Shown: positions 33,298 through 45,437, numbered from the stretch's first letter. The stretch is 64,000 nt of DNA from Hyaloperonospora brassicae (GCA_947650285.1 CANTFL010000580.1:1-64000), one strand, 5' to 3'. A program made the numbers and translations. Notes: generated by a model from the sequence alone, not told the origin.

Positions 33298-34060
33298 GGA
33301 TGCCCATGTTGCCCCTTGGGGGCTTCAGGTTTCTTTTGTCTAAGATGCTGCCTGCTAGGAATGCATCCATGTCCCGGTCCACTCGACTTATTCGAGTGGT
33401 AGACCTTCGGCGCCGCCTGTACTTCTGTACAGCCGCCAGGAGCTTGCTCCACAGTGTAGTGATTAACTACACTGTGATCTTGTGCAGTCGTGCTAACGAC
33501 CGTACCGCAAGTGAGGCCATCGCACACACTCGCAGTACATCCACACGCTTGTGGGCGCTCCATGAAGTCCATCAGATGGCCATCTGATGAACAAGCGGCA
33601 GGCATCTTCACGGATCGATGCTGCCAGCTCATCCTTGGCTCGTACTTTCTGAGCCAAGGTAATCTCAGGATGACATCAAATTTGTCATCCAGATCTAGTA
33701 CGATGAAATCATCATCGTACTGCTCGCCCTCTAACATGTAGTGGGTTCCGACTACACGTTTCTCAACGGTTATCGATGCGCCTGTTGCGAGGCGCACCGT
33801 CATCCTCGTGAGGTAAATGTCGCTCTCAACGAACTTGAGCCTACGACCCTCTAGTGACTGGCGACGAACAAAGTTGTTCGACGCCCCACAGTCTACTAGG
33901 GCACGAAGCGACAAATCATTTGTCGTTTCCAACTTCAAGGTGATGAGCGAAACGTCATCACCAGGTGCAGAGATACACAATGATTGTGTATCTGGAGCAA
34001 CTTTCGTCAAGAGATTTGCAAATTCTCTTGAGGTTGCTGGATCAGTAGGGCGCTCCGCCC
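33216..34060 (-). CDS. pro: Element B protease
   Basis: Open, and equivalent to A 18056-18900, with Asp-Cys-Gly-Ala-Ser and Val-Ile-Leu-Arg-Leu-Pro-Trp (Gly to Arg in the last block). It follows the same A AAA AAT slip site (near 34076-34082 on the minus strand) and stem. Confidence 0.8.
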
Positions 34061-35214
34061 CTACTGACCCCGACCATTTTTTGATGGTCCGTCTCGATGT
34101 TGCGGCTTTGCAACAGCTCTGGACCCACGCCCATTGCCCTTTCTGGCAAAAGGCCGTCCATTTCGCTCAGTACTGTTTGGTACTGGGCGTGGAGCACTAC
34201 ACTCGTATGCGTAGTGCCCTAACTTCTGACAGCGATTGCACCTCTGCAATCGCTTGTTGCTTGTAGAGCGAGGTCTCTCGCTCTCAACATAGCAGAAGTC
34301 CATTGGGTCTGGACCTCCGATCTCTTGTCGTCTCGGTGGACGATAACAGTTTGAGCTATCATGAGCCTGTCTCATGCTAAAGTCTTCCTGTTCCGCGGCT
34401 GATATCGCATCTTCCAGCGTATTCAGCTCAAGGCGGAACAGGTGGCTCCTGACGGGCCCTTCTGCGAGCCCTTGCATGAACACCGTAATCAACGTGTGTT
34501 CATGTACTGGATTAGCAGTTATACTACTCGCAAGGAGTCGTCTATGTTGAGCGTAAGCGTGCACATCACGCTTACCCTGCTTGAGTTTCAGGAGCTCTGA
34601 ACGAGCCCTGAACTCAGCCCGTGGCGGCTCAAACGTTTGTCTAAGCCGGAACTTGAAGTCATCTAGCGACCTAAACACATGTGAACCGCTACTCTCGAGT
34701 CCCAGGGACCAAGTTTTGGCACGCCCTGCCAAGTGGGTCTGAGCAAATGTGAGTTTCATTTGCTCATCTTCGACGCGACGAGCCCTTAGGGCTCTGTCGA
34801 GTTCGACAAACCATAGTACAGGGAGTCCTCCGGGACTCCACTGTACTTGGAGATGTCAACTTTCATGACTTCGGGACGACGCGCATGCGCCGTCCCGCCC
34901 ACAGCAGCATGGAATTGCTGCTGTCTCAACAGCCTTGTCTGTTGAGCACCGAGTTCTCTCAACTGATCAGCCTGTTGATAGCCTTAATTCACCAGCAAGG
35001 CTACTCCCTCCCTCTTGAGAGCAAGTTCATTCTGAATGAACTTGGCGATAGCGGCATGTTGTTGGTCTCTGTCTAGAGACTCCAACATGGCGCTAACGAA
35101 GAGTTCGCCTACGGTAGAACTCATTCGTTCTACCGCACCCCATTCGATGTCACTCGAATGGGTAAACCCTTCACGCGTGGCGTGAAAGGTTTCTTCTTCA
35201 TCCAACATGTTCAT
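34061..35214 (-). pseudogene. gag: Element B gag (broken)
   Basis: Starts Met-Asn-Met-Leu-Asp-Glu-Glu. A TAA interrupts it near 34984 where A has a Gln-rich stretch, and a frame break follows near 34810. The C-terminal 232 codons, with the CCHC knuckle, are open to 34061. Confidence 0.88.
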
Positions 35215-35258
35215 GTTGGATGTTGTGGTCCTTGGGAGGACTACAAAGTGCTACCAGG

Positions 35259-35649
35259 TGTAACGGGGCACACCCTTGCGTGAACTTAACGCAAGGGTAT
35301 CGGTACCCCGATAGACGTACACGTGGCAAGCGAGGAAGCGTAGGAAGGGTAAAAGCAGAACTGAAATATATATATAACTAAGTCTTTAGTCTACTATCTC
35401 TCTGTTTGACTTAACTTAATTATGTTAATATAACTGAGTGTATGGTGACGTCTCGTCACCACTCATTGCGCGCGTCTTGCGGCGATTGGTGGGTTGATAT
35501 CATAACGATATCAACCAATAAACAGACCCTTTGGTCGACCCTTCAATATCACCACTTTGGTGATATTGTTCAAAGAATAATCATCTTTATATTCTTTATT
35601 GTCAATTTCTTATAAGTGACAATTCCATGTAACAGGCTGCCCCGATACA
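35259..35649 (-). repeat. 5' LTR of element B
   Basis: 391 bp, with the primer site CCTGGTAGCACTTTGTAG on the minus strand at 35241-35258. The outer end reads GATACA instead of GTTACA. Confidence 0.9.
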
Positions 35650-36165
35650 TTTAGCCTTTATCGATGACTTTAATTTCTACAGCCTTATTCGTATGTAGGC
35701 GAATTTCAGGAAGGATACGCGCGATGATGCCTCAAGCGTATTCGTGATATCCTGGAGGGGGGTTCGATTACAGGGCGCCGGAGATAGGCTAATAAAGTAC
35801 GACGAGCAACCACCCAATGGGTGGCCGCCCTGCCAACCCGCACCGAAGGGTGTGTGATAGTTGGGTGGGCTGGAGGCCCTACTAGCCGAAAAGCCCCATA
35901 GTGTAATGAGGGGTGTGGGCCCCTGGCGAGTTCAAACCGAGCCGCGGTACTCGCAGATCACCCCCGGGCGGTCTGAGGGGTCACACGGCATAAATCTCAA
36001 GCGTATTCGTCAAACTAGGACGTGAGGCATTTTTTAATTTTCCAATTATCTGGGGCATATTTTTATTTTCGTGATTTAATAGAACACATCATATTGTCCC
36101 TACTTTTATTCACTTGCTGGCAAAGGTAGCTGACAAATTATGACAATACAGTGCTGTAGCTAATT
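35650..36165. other. No gene recognised
   Basis: Contains a GC-rich stretch (about 35800-35990) with many short inverted repeats and a GAGTTCAAACCGAG string that resembles a polymerase III B box; no folding tRNA could be built from it. Confidence 0.4.
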
Positions 36166-36727
36166 TTGAGAAAGTTTAGTCTATATAGCTATAAAGAATC
36201 GTGGCAGACGGAAGATGGTGCCCCAAATAGATTGGTCAAATTCGAATGGCAAGGCATCTGTAAGTTTGGTGTCAGCCTTGGTGACACAACCGACTTTCAC
36301 ATGGGTGATCTTGTTTTCGTTTTAATAAGCTCTGGGAAAAAGAAAGAATCTCTGCAGATGACTGGACAAAACTCACATTTGGTGCACGGTAGCGCTGCGA
36401 TTTACATGGAGGTTTACAGAAGTGGTACGATTCCGAACAACAACTTTTGGCTCATCCACGTGAAGATGTCTCGAATGGGCCGCTAAATGGTCGTTACGGG
36501 CAAGGCTGGTGGGACTGGAATGACCATCACAAACTCTAAATTCGACGGCAACATGATTTTTTTTCGATGTTGTGCAACGGACACCACACGTGGACCTTCC
36601 TATCCTACAAAAAAACACGGACATCACCATGCTCAACAAGTACGTGCACGGGTACTCCGGTCGAGTACTTAAAGTCGACGTTGAGAAAGGTGACAATGTA
36701 GTCGTGCACATGGTCGACAACTACTAG
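36166..36727 (+). pseudogene. Pectin lyase (polysaccharide lyase family 1) pseudogene
   Basis: Pieces in three frames match the central beta-helix of pectin lyases: Asn-Asn-Phe-Trp-Leu-Ile-His-Val-Lys-Met-Ser-Arg, then TAA where Gln is expected, then Met-Val-Val-Thr-Gly and Met-Thr-Ile-Thr-Asn-Ser-Lys-Phe-Asp-Gly. After a frameshift come Asp-Ile-Thr-Met-Leu-Asn-Lys-Tyr-Val-His-Gly and Ser-Gly-Arg-Val-Leu-Lys-Val, ending Val-Val-His-Met-Val-Asp-Asn-Tyr and a stop. The family cleaves methylated pectin by beta-elimination, the kind of substrate a PME acts on. The N-terminus and signal peptide are missing or rearranged. Confidence 0.65.
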
Positions 36728-38485
36728 GGGAAATAAACACATAAAATAATTGAAAAATACGGGTCTATTATCAATCATCGGCGAAAATAGTTGCTACTAC
36801 AGCAACGGTTTCGAGAATTTGCTATGATACCAGATAAAAGGCTACATCATTTACTACTAAACCATCACAAGCTCAATCAAATTGATTGGAGAACATAACT
36901 GTAGAAGGATGGACATCCACAGTGGCCCTATACGAGTCGCTTCTTGGTCGGTATCCGAAAATTGCATTTCACGGCCAAAAAAGATTTTAGCGTGAGGCCT
37001 AACAGAGCTTCATTCGTGACGTAACGTTTACCCAAATTCGTTAAATGAAAAAATGGATGCATAGGAAACAACAGTGATATATGCTGCTCGAATGACGGAG
37101 TATCGGACTCCTTTCCAATCGTGTCCGTGATATGTCAAGGCCGTCCACTGGTTATAATTAGTTGGTCACCTAGTGTGCAGTATGTAGTTATCAATTCAGC
37201 AGGTCCCCAGATATTCGCGGACTTCCGGTTCTTGGTGCGGACTAAAACAAGTGCACACCCGTTCATCATTCGCTGACGACTCATCTCTACTTGTGAGCGT
37301 GCCCATCAACTGGAACCAGCTCTTTGACTCGTCGCACGATTTGCGGGTTCATCGGACCTTCTACGAGAACCAGCAAGTGGATCAGTTCTTATTTATGAAT
37401 ATCAATATGCGGCTGGAGCTTTTTAAAGATATTTCAGTGCTGTAACCATCAAAAACGACGCTATTTTATGGGTTTGGAGCAGATCCAGGTAGTTTGCTTC
37501 GTCATTATTGGCTTTTCCCATTCGTCAGTCCGGAGACGGCATCTTCCTCCAGAAGGAAGCCACTGTTGTGACATTGAATTCTAACTATAAGCGCATATCA
37601 TGTCCTTACGCAGTTCTGGTCACAGCATTTGTCTTCGACTTTACTGAATGGCGTAAGAAAGAGATGTCCTCGTAGGACACGCATGTCTTGTGAGTACACG
37701 ATTCATTGACCGAGGTTCGCTGACACAAGACTAATTTAAGTTTTTGGGTCGCACCATAGCAATTAAGAGGGGCATACCTGTCATCTGTTGAAGTGGTGGC
37801 AAATACCCAGCAAGCAAATCACTTGTTGAGATAGTTCAGGCAAGAACAAGTCAAGTGATTCGCGGTCTGGAAAAGTTGAGCTCACAGGGTGTCAATCATT
37901 ATAGTCGACGATAGGACCAGCACTATTTCCGAGAAACAAAGCTGAGAGTGCTAAAATAGGAAGGTCTTAGAGACTCCAACAGGCGCAATATCCGAGATGA
38001 CGATTGGCTTCATCACTCGAAAAAATAACGTCAGTGCAAGCCAGGTTTGACGCTCACTAGGGTAAGCTATTACACGCAGCGCACCAACCCGGTAGAGGAT
38101 CGTGCCATGAACAAATACCGCTTGCTCCGCGTAAGTGGCGCGTGTTCGATTCCCTGCCAGACCACATCAAGCTCATCTATAAATGTGTGCGAAACACTGG
38201 ATGCACTCTTACCACCCTGGTAACCCCGGTACCAGCTAGTAAGCCCTCTCAGAGAAGCACAAATCACCAACAACTAATAGTTGGGCTATCCGCTCTGTCT
38301 GGGAATCAAAACAGCCGGTAGAGGATGTTGACCACGACCGGGAGGGATGTTTAAAACCGACCCGCAAAGGGTAGTACCGGTTCGTTACAATACCTAAATG
38401 CACAGGCTGTACCTACAAGACCAGGAATGGGTTCGTCATACCACGATGAATTTACACACAAAACGTTCAATGAAGATTCAAGGAT
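36728..38485. other. No gene recognised
   Basis: Short frames only (the longest is 64-67 codons). The sequence up to the Gypsy3 LTR includes a GTTCGATTCCC string at about 38149 that is not part of a foldable tRNA. Confidence 0.4.
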
Positions 38486-38961
38486 TGTAGCGGAGCTACA
38501 TAGATCCTTAAGTCAGAGGAAGACTTTACGCTCTACGAGCAACTTTGGTTCTGCAAACCCGACTTAGAGAGTCAACAAGCTCGAGATCTTACGGTTCCTG
38601 TTCCAGGGGGGTTGAACGATTCAAAATAATCACAGCACAGAGTGCTTAGAAGCAGCTAATTTCACGGGTATTGCTAGCTCCTACCGATCGAAGACGCCTC
38701 GTAAGGCTTCTGTCTTTCGGTGATCAACAGAGGAATTGAATTTTTTTCTTCTTTTAACCCTAAAAGAACACCTTACAACAACGTAATCAACCTACTCTCT
38801 AATGTATTACATATAGCTCTCAAAAGATCTCGTACTCAATGGTTGACAGACATCAGTCTTCGACAATTGATACTGTGTTCCAATATCATTTTATGGGGAT
38901 TCCATCCTTTGTGTGCACCACACCTATTGTCGACTACCAGTCGAAGTGTTATTCCGTTACA
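38486..38961 (-). repeat. 3' LTR of Gypsy3
   Basis: 476 bp on the minus strand, TGTAACGGAATAACAC...CTCCGCTACA. The polypurine tract on the minus strand is GGTGGGGGACAG at 38962-38973. Confidence 0.8.
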
Positions 38962-39299
38962 CTGTCCCCCACCAGACTGACGTTACCGTAAAAAGTCAAT
39001 CGTTATTTTTACTAGAAGAGGGTGGTGTGTGATCTACAACCTCACGGTTTACCAAAACACAAAACATTATGGCCTTGCCATCTAATGAGTCTTGTACTCT
39101 TTCCTCCTACCTCTACTTCAATGAGGAAGCGGACAACGCTTAGAATAATAATGTTTATGTTGATAAACAGACATCGTTCCACTCACTTATGCTACAGGTA
39201 CGACCTCTTTCAGCACCCAATCCGCTCGTTTAACGTGGTGATACCACCGCACCCGAGGCGCAGCATCATACAACAGATGAGGATGGAAACATCATCACC

Positions 39300-40300
39300 A
39301 ATCCGCTTGATGAGCAACAGGAGTTGGTTCTTCAACTAGAGGAGATTAATCTTCGTCGCGCTCGGACCCAGAGATTCATTCAAAATCGAAGCGACTATGT
39401 GTTTTATTACTTGACGTGGAGCAACGTCTCTGTCAAACGGAAGGCCGTAGCCTTTCAACATGGGCCATTGGCCCAGAGGCTACGTCGTCTGAAGACATCT
39501 GATTCCGCCAATTAATATATGGGAGGTATCTCGAATCTTTCCTGACCACCCAAGGTCAATACAAGGCACAACTTGAAAGCTTGGCTCGTAGGGTTTCGGT
39601 ACGATCGATTAGGGGCGTACCCATATTGTTGATTGCCTATGAGTTGCCTGAGGAGGAGGACAGCCAGTGCTCCCGCTATATGTATTGCAACTGACACCTC
39701 AGAAGCGTCCCAGCTCTGAGAGCAAGTGCCAATGTGGCCAATCTTCGTCTAGAACGAAAGCTTGAGTTCGAATACGCCAAGCTCAAGGCCAGAGACCAGT
39801 TGAGTAATCTCACACGCTATGCTTCGGCTACGCCGGTATCCGCGGGTTCTGACCCTATAGCGCGGCGCAAACCGCTACTTCCCACCACTATTGGTGAGAA
39901 TCCGGTCTCGGTCGAGGAATGATCCTTGCCACCGTATTCAAAAACATTTACGGCGTACGAGCAATCCTGCCGAAGGGGTGTCTCAAACTCCCACGAGTTC
40001 TCCGATTCCAGGTACCCTCGATACTTCACCAGATACTGGTATTGGCCCAATCGATGACGTCGTTTTAGGAGTCGCTCCACATGAAACTGGTGGTTCCTTT
40101 GCTCATCGAGCAGCGTCGGAGGTGGTCGGTATTTCAATGTAGGAGCATGAGAAGGTGCTTCTAGAGCTGAGTGGTCTCCGTGAGACATTGGGTGAGACCC
40201 AGAGTGAGTTTGACGCGATGCGAGCCCGTGTCCAGGCGTTGGAGTTGGGCCAAGCCCGGATGGAGGCTCGCCTTGACCTCCCGATATGGATTCAGTAGCC
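39300..40300 (+). pseudogene. Antisense coiled-coil ORF remnants in Gypsy3
   Basis: On the strand opposite pol, three pieces read as charged helices: 39324-39515 (Leu-Gln-Leu-Glu-Glu-Ile-Asn-Leu-Arg-Arg-Ala-Arg), 39734-39922 (Leu-Arg-Leu-Glu-Arg-Lys-Leu-Glu-Phe-Glu) and 40141-40298 (Leu-Ser-Gly-Leu-Arg-Glu-Thr-Leu-Gly-Glu, then Met-Arg-Ala-Arg-Val-Gln-Ala-Leu-Glu). They occupy the same place as the antisense ORF of A and B, between the 3' LTR and the integrase, overlapping the chromodomain. Sequence similarity to A/B is low; position and helix character are what match. Confidence 0.4.
39817..40188 (-). pseudogene. Gypsy3 chromodomain
   Basis: Reads Phe-His-Val-Glu-Arg-Leu-Leu-Lys, Tyr-Leu-Val-Lys-Tyr-Arg-Gly-Tyr and Asn-Ser-Trp-Glu, a recognisable chromodomain at the end of integrase. 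It is open for 123 codons but disconnected from the core. Confidence 0.75.
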
Positions 40301-40448
40301 TATGGCAAGGCCAACCTATGCAGCGCAAGCGCCTCTAAATTTGCGTGGGACGGATCCCGATACGGCTTAAGCAAGCCAACGTAGATTACAGGGTGTGTGC
40401 GCAGTTTGCGCGGAAGGTTGAGCGTATACGCAAGTCCCTTCTTGGCGA

Positions 40449-41204
40449 CTACCGTGAATGGTCAATGAAGCGCGGACGAAACCTTGTCTTACAGACGGCG
40501 GACACTACATTTTCAGGTAGGTTTTTAGCCTTAATTAGAACTTGTACTCCGACGACATAACGTATAATACAACATCTGCCGTTAGAATCAGCTAGTTCCT
40601 TCTGCTTGTCTTGGCTATCATCCAGTGCGTCACGCACATGTCGGAAGACATTCAATCGCGTTGCGAAAAAATCGCTAACCTGTTTTTGGACAGTAGCAGG
40701 GCTGATATCAGCAAGCCGATCGGCAATCCCTCCAACACTAAGCCCTGAACCACGAAGTGGTAGCGTTAAAGGAACGCGAGGGTGTGTGAGGCTGTTTACA
40801 TAGAACGGTGTGTAGCCTGTGGAGGCATGCACGGCGTTGTTCAACGCAATCTCAACAACAGGGAGTATCAAGCGCCAACGCTTCGGGGTTTCAGCGCAAA
40901 CACTGAGCAAGATGTCACCGATGATGCGATTCACTCGCTCGGTTTGACCATCAGTCTGCGGATGATCTGATGTGGACATGTCCAATCGTGTGCCGAGCAC
41001 CTTGAAGATGGACTTCCAAAACTTCCCAGTGAAGCGAGGATCTCTATCAGAGACAATTGCCAACGGCGAACCGTGTTGTCGAAACACGCGATCAATAAAC
41101 AGCGTAGCTGTACCTTCACCATCAATGGTATCCGGCACCGCCGCTAAGTGAGCCATCTTGCTCAAACGGTCAACAAAGACCACAATACCCGTATTTCCAT
41201 ACAA
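40449..41204 (-). pseudogene. int: Gypsy3 integrase catalytic core
   Basis: 251 codons open: Val-Val-Phe-Val-Asp-Arg-Leu-Ser-Lys-Met, Ser-Asp-Arg-Asp-Pro-Arg-Phe, Asp-Gly-Gln-Thr-Glu-Arg-Val-Asn. Here the Asp-Arg that is a stop in A and B is intact, which shows what those elements lost. Confidence 0.88.
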
Positions 41205-41588
41205 ATCCTTCGGTTAACCGAACAGGAAAATTCATGCTGATGGACTCCCAGCACCCGTTGGGTACAGGCAAACTAGCCAGCGGCGCGGCCGCGTGAGGTG
41301 AGGAATTCATCCATCAAAAGGTTTCGCACGTACGCACATATTTGCTCACTCATTTGTATAGTTTGGGCTACCGATAAAATTGGCTAACTGAGCCATAGGT
41401 CTTCTCACGACCGAGATGACCACTCAACGCAGTATCATGTGTATCATGGAGGATCCGATACTTCAACTCCTCATCATGAAGGACAAAGATGCGAGGGGTA
41501 TCCTACACATCCGTGCTATAGCACAGGAGGCCCAGATCGATGGAATATCGTTGTAGCTCGCACGTAATCGTGCCGAAAATTCTATGTC
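41205..41588 (-). pseudogene. Gypsy3 integrase zinc-binding region
   Basis: Broken frames with His-Asp-Thr-His-Asp-Thr, Ser-Gly-His-Leu-Gly-Arg-Glu-Lys-Thr-Tyr and a Tyr-Val-Arg-Thr-Cys-Glu piece, matching the HHCC module. Confidence 0.65.
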
Positions 41589-42050
41589 TTAGTCCTTGAA
41601 ATCCTCTATCCCTAGAGCACGTAGCAGAGGTACACAATGTTCATCCTTGGCATAAGCCGTACGGATTAGGTCAGTGACCGACGACGACAGAGTCGTAACA
41701 TGAGCAAGCTTATAGTCAGTCCTGCGAGACACCGCATCAGCCAAAGTATTCTGCTTGCCCGGCTTATACTTCACCTCGAAGTTGTGTTCGGCAAACAAGG
41801 AAAGCCAAAGAGCCATTCTCTGATAGAGGTGAGGCGACTGGTTCGCAGTGCGTTGTGACGCATGATCGGTGTCGATCACAAATGACGTAGAGCCAAGCTA
41901 ATAAACTCTGAATTTGAAGAGAGCATACTTCATTGCAAGTGTTTGTCATAAACATAATAGTTCATTTTTGCAGCCTTTAGCTGCCGGTTCTCAATCGCAA
42001 TGACGCGTTCCCGTCTCTCTGAATTTGTCTGTAACAGGGCGCTACCTAAG
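41589..42050 (-). pseudogene. Gypsy3 RNase H
   Basis: Asp-Thr-Asp-His-Ala-Ser, Pro-His-Leu-Tyr-Gln-Arg-Met-Ala and Tyr-Lys-Pro-Gly-Lys-Gln-Asn are readable. The catalytic Glu region is frame-broken. Confidence 0.75.
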
Positions 42051-43066
42051 GCAAAGTCATAGGCATCAGGGACGACGCTGAAAGATCGATCAGGATAAGG
42101 CAAAGACAAGATTGGCGCATGAAGGAGACCCTCCTTTTCTGCTCGAAAATCATCATGATTGGTGCTAGTCCAGCACCGTTATACATCCTTTTAAAGGAGA
42201 TTGGATAATGGTCGAGACTTGTCTGCTCAATTCGCACTGTACTTGTGCAAGTAATTGGAAAGGCCAAGCCACTTACGTAAGTCCTTTTGGTGCTTTGGAA
42301 CCGGCCAATCAACTATGTCTTTTACCTTAGCGGGATCCACTCTAAGGCCTCGCTAACCAATAGGGCACCCTAAAAATGAATCGTTTTTGCACCAAAGATG
42401 CACTTAGACCCGTTTCCGTACAGCTTATTCGTGTGCATGCACTCGAGCACCGCTCGTAAATGGTCAATGTGATTGTCCACATCTGACCGACCGTTCATAG
42501 CACGAGTATGGATAAAGATGTCGTCAAAGTACGTATGTTCATAGCATCATGAGGTCGAAACAGCTGTGTCACAAGACGATTGAACGTAGCTGGGGCATTG
42601 TACAAGCCCTGGGGCATAACTAGCCACTATCGGAGCATACCGCTCGGGGTACTAACCGCTGTCAGCGGAATATCCTTCTCACGCATGAGCAATTGGTAAT
42701 AACTATCGACTAAGTCGAGTGCACTGTACATTGTACATCCCACCATATTGTTCTGAATACATCTTTCCTAGGGATTGGTGTCTGAGCCGGGATCGTGGCA
42801 GCATCAAGCTTGTTGTAAGCATGAACAATGCGCCACTTCCCATTGGGCTTTCGGACACAAAATGTGGGCGTGGAATGAGGAGATTTGCTCTCACGAACCA
42901 TCCCCTCTGCGTGCTTTGCACGAAAGAAGTCGTCAATGACGTCAAACTGTTCCTTCGGTGAAGGGCATTGCCGTGTTACGCAGTATTTAGTTCGAGGAAT
43001 TAGGTCAATTTCATGACGCACACCTCTGTCGGGAGGTAAGACGGACGGTGGGTTGTGACACAACAT
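42051..43066 (-). pseudogene. pol: Gypsy3 reverse transcriptase
   Basis: The N-terminal part is open for 118 codons (Arg-His-Glu-Ile-Asp-Leu, Thr-Phe-Cys-Val-Arg-Lys, Trp-Arg-Ile-Val-His-Ala-Tyr-Asn-Lys). The rest is recognisable in changing frames to about 42050. The conserved Trp that is TAG in A and B is present here. Confidence 0.82.
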
Positions 43067-43950
43067 GTCCTAAACTCCTTTACCAAAGGATAGAACGGAT
43101 CAATATGATTCTTAAGGATACCAGATCCACTACGGGCATCCAATTCCGCCTTTGTGTCCTCAAGGACAGACTCGTATAATAACGAGGATGAGTTCAACTT
43201 AATATCTGGCCGAATGGCCACTAACTTGGATAATTCTCCTGTCTGTAAGGCCTGGCTATATTTGCCGTCAGACATTTCGTCTAGGACAAAGAGAGTATCC
43301 AAGGATGGAAGAGTCTCAAGACTAATGTTGCCATCAACACGGCCAGTCAACTCATTGACAAGTGTATATAGTGTATTATTACTATTATCACTTCGTGAGT
43401 TCTTAAACGTTAAACGCTTAACAGCTGCCACCCTACGCTGGTATTGTTTCCTCAAAGAAACCTTACGCCTCCTAGAGGCCGGGGCAGTAGGTTCCCCGTG
43501 ATTGCTTTATATCTTAGCACGCTCTATACGAGAGCTCATGTCTTTAACGACATTTGGTGAAGACTTACGTTACTCCAACACCTCACCCAGTGGATTTACA
43601 CGTACCACTTCACGTATAGCATCCTATTCTAGCCCTAACAATTTGGATTCTCGCCAACAATGTCATTACCGACATTCAGTGTGGTGCCAACTCGGCCGCC
43701 CTCTCTCGGTGGAATTTCACGTGCCACCCCACTTACATCAGAGGAATTACATTCTTGATGTCTGGGCCCCGAGTCAATCATGCCTGCAGCATGCAGTGAC
43801 TCAGTGTCGCAACGAGTATCACTCAACGGAGTATAACTCTCTTCACATACGGTGAAAGAGCTCCGCTCAATATTGATGTCATTGACATTGGAATCAATTA
43901 ACTCTGACATACCAATGTCTAGCACATTGACATCTTCCTTCAATGGCTCG
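43000..43950 (-). pseudogene. Gypsy3 protease-RT linker
   Basis: 151 codons are open at 43000-43455 and 102 at 43635-43943. The sequence is acidic and Ser-rich, and ends Asp-Pro-Phe-Tyr-Pro-Leu-Val-Lys-Glu-Phe just before RT. Confidence 0.6.
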
Positions 43951-44074
43951 CGCTAGTAGCGCTTTTTTGTCTAGAAAAGGTGCGTTCATGACTCCCCGAA
44001 GCTTCGCTGGAAACATTGCGCGTGACGCCTAATGTCTTTGACCTGCAATCAATCCATGGCTCATGGCGTTCAAG

Positions 44075-44593
44075 CTAAGCCATACCCAGGATGAGATCAT
44101 ATCTCGAATCCAAATCAAGGACAAAGCAGCTCCTAATGCTGTCAAAGTCCAAAAACATCACACCTAAGTTCAACGGAACGTTAGGCTCCGTGAAGCGACT
44201 ACCAGTCGCTAAACGAACGATGATCGAATCACGTTCATGCCCTTTGAGCGCTTCAGCGTAACGCTGACTCCCCTCAAGGGAGCGACGTCGAGCATATTTG
44301 CATGATGCTCTGGAGTCGTTTAGGTTCGACCACTGCTTCTTATAGCCTTTAATTTTCGCCTCGGCAACTAACAAGCCAAGATTGTATCCATGCCCTGTGC
44401 TGACTGGCACAGAGCTCGGTGGGGCTAAGCCCTGTGTCGCTCCACATCGTAGAAAGGTAACAGAAATTAATTCTACCCGAGTAGAACACCCCTCGCCTAC
44501 TGAGTGTCGACATTCCTTCGTGCCATACCAGACTTCTGATTGAGGCCAGGCATTCGACACATAAGATTCTGGTGCCGCTTGCGCAAAAGGCAA
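44075..44593 (-). pseudogene. Gypsy3 protease
   Basis: 172 codons: Leu-Asn-Asp-Ser-Arg-Ala-Ser with Gly of the Asp-Ser-Gly active site changed to Arg, then Ala-Arg-Arg-Arg-Ser-Leu-Glu and Tyr-Asp-Leu-Ile-Leu-Gly-Met. Likely inactive. Confidence 0.7.
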
Positions 44594-45432
44594 GTGGGGC
44601 GGAACTGTTTAGTGCTTCAGCACATGTAACAGCGTCTTACTTCCTGTTGTTGCTCCGAAACCTGATGCTCAGCTTCACCTTCATCTTCAGCATAGCTGAG
44701 ATTTATCGGTTCTGGCTTACAGTAAGCAGAAGTATATGCTAAGGCTGCCCTCGCAAAGCTTGGGCAGCACCCATCCCAACCAACTCTGGCCGACTTATGG
44801 TTGTAATCAGCATTTTGAGAGATGCTCACCGCCTCTTTCAAAGAGGAGGGATGGACCCGAGAAAACCTTTGGTCCTGGCAACGCCATTGCGAAGACTCTT
44901 TATAAATACAGTCACAAATACTGTCTCAGGGAGGGGTCAGACTGCATAGCAGCCATCAGAGTTCTCAACTCTTGGACATAGTCCGTTAACTCATAATTAT
45001 TCTGACGGGTGGACAAGAAGCGTTAGCGCACGCGGGGAGCCTGGTTAGGCGGCGAGAAAACTAGCAAAAGGTCTAACTTGAGCGAACCCTATGTGTGAAA
45101 AGCCATGTCGACAGACGTGTTGCACGTCACGGCCCACTCTCTTGCTCTTCCATTGAGCTCTGAGATGGCCAGCGATACTCGCTGATACTCCAGTGAGATA
45201 AGGCCAGAACTCATGGCCATCTCATTTTCACGGATCCAGAGGGTCAAGTTTTCCCCCTAATTCCCGGAGTCATGTTTCACGTCCACCCGAAGGGGATGAG
45301 GCTTAGCCTCTTCATCTGGCATCGTGGCGTGTTGGCATAGACGACGCTACTTGGTTTTAAACCTGCCCTAGGAAAGATGTTTCATAGTGCATGAAAGTCT
45401 CGGTTCATGCATTTAGCACCTCTGTCCAGAAC
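44594..45432 (-). pseudogene. Gypsy3 gag
   Basis: Begins near 45325 (Met-Pro-Asp-Glu-Glu-Ala) with the capsid core Leu-Thr-Leu-Trp-Ile-Arg-Glu-Asn-Glu after a TAG, and ends near 44617 with a partial zinc-knuckle-like Cys-Tyr-Met-Cys. Several stops and shifts. Confidence 0.65.
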
Positions 45433-45437
45433 TATCG
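45433..45437. repeat. Copia target site duplication TATCG (left)
   Basis: Matches 50673-50677. The three bases before it also match those before the 3' LTR, so the boundary could be read a few bases earlier; the TG...CA ends and the 5-bp repeat favour this one. Confidence 0.75.

Larger units (their letters stand above)
27647..35649 (-). mobile_element. Element B: second copy of the A-type gypsy element
   Basis: About 8.0 kb, inverted relative to A and nearly identical to it internally. The 5' LTR is at 35259-35649 and the 3' LTR at 27647-28060. The flanking 5-mers (TGAAG and TTTAG) do not match, so a target duplication is not visible. Pol carries the same extra G, RT frameshift, TAG, integrase TGA and integrase frameshift as A, plus private lesions. 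Hairpin architecture is shared, with some stems broken by substitutions, for example the pair matching A 20763-20780. Confidence 0.94.

Noticed and set aside
35800..35990. GC-rich stretch with a GAGTTCAAACC string, considered as a SINE or tRNA
   Set aside because: No tRNA fold, no A box in register, no poly-A tail and no target duplication seen.
38090..38165. GTTCGATTCCC string that looks like a tRNA B box
   Set aside because: The flanking bases do not form a T-stem or acceptor stem on either strand, so no tRNA can be folded.
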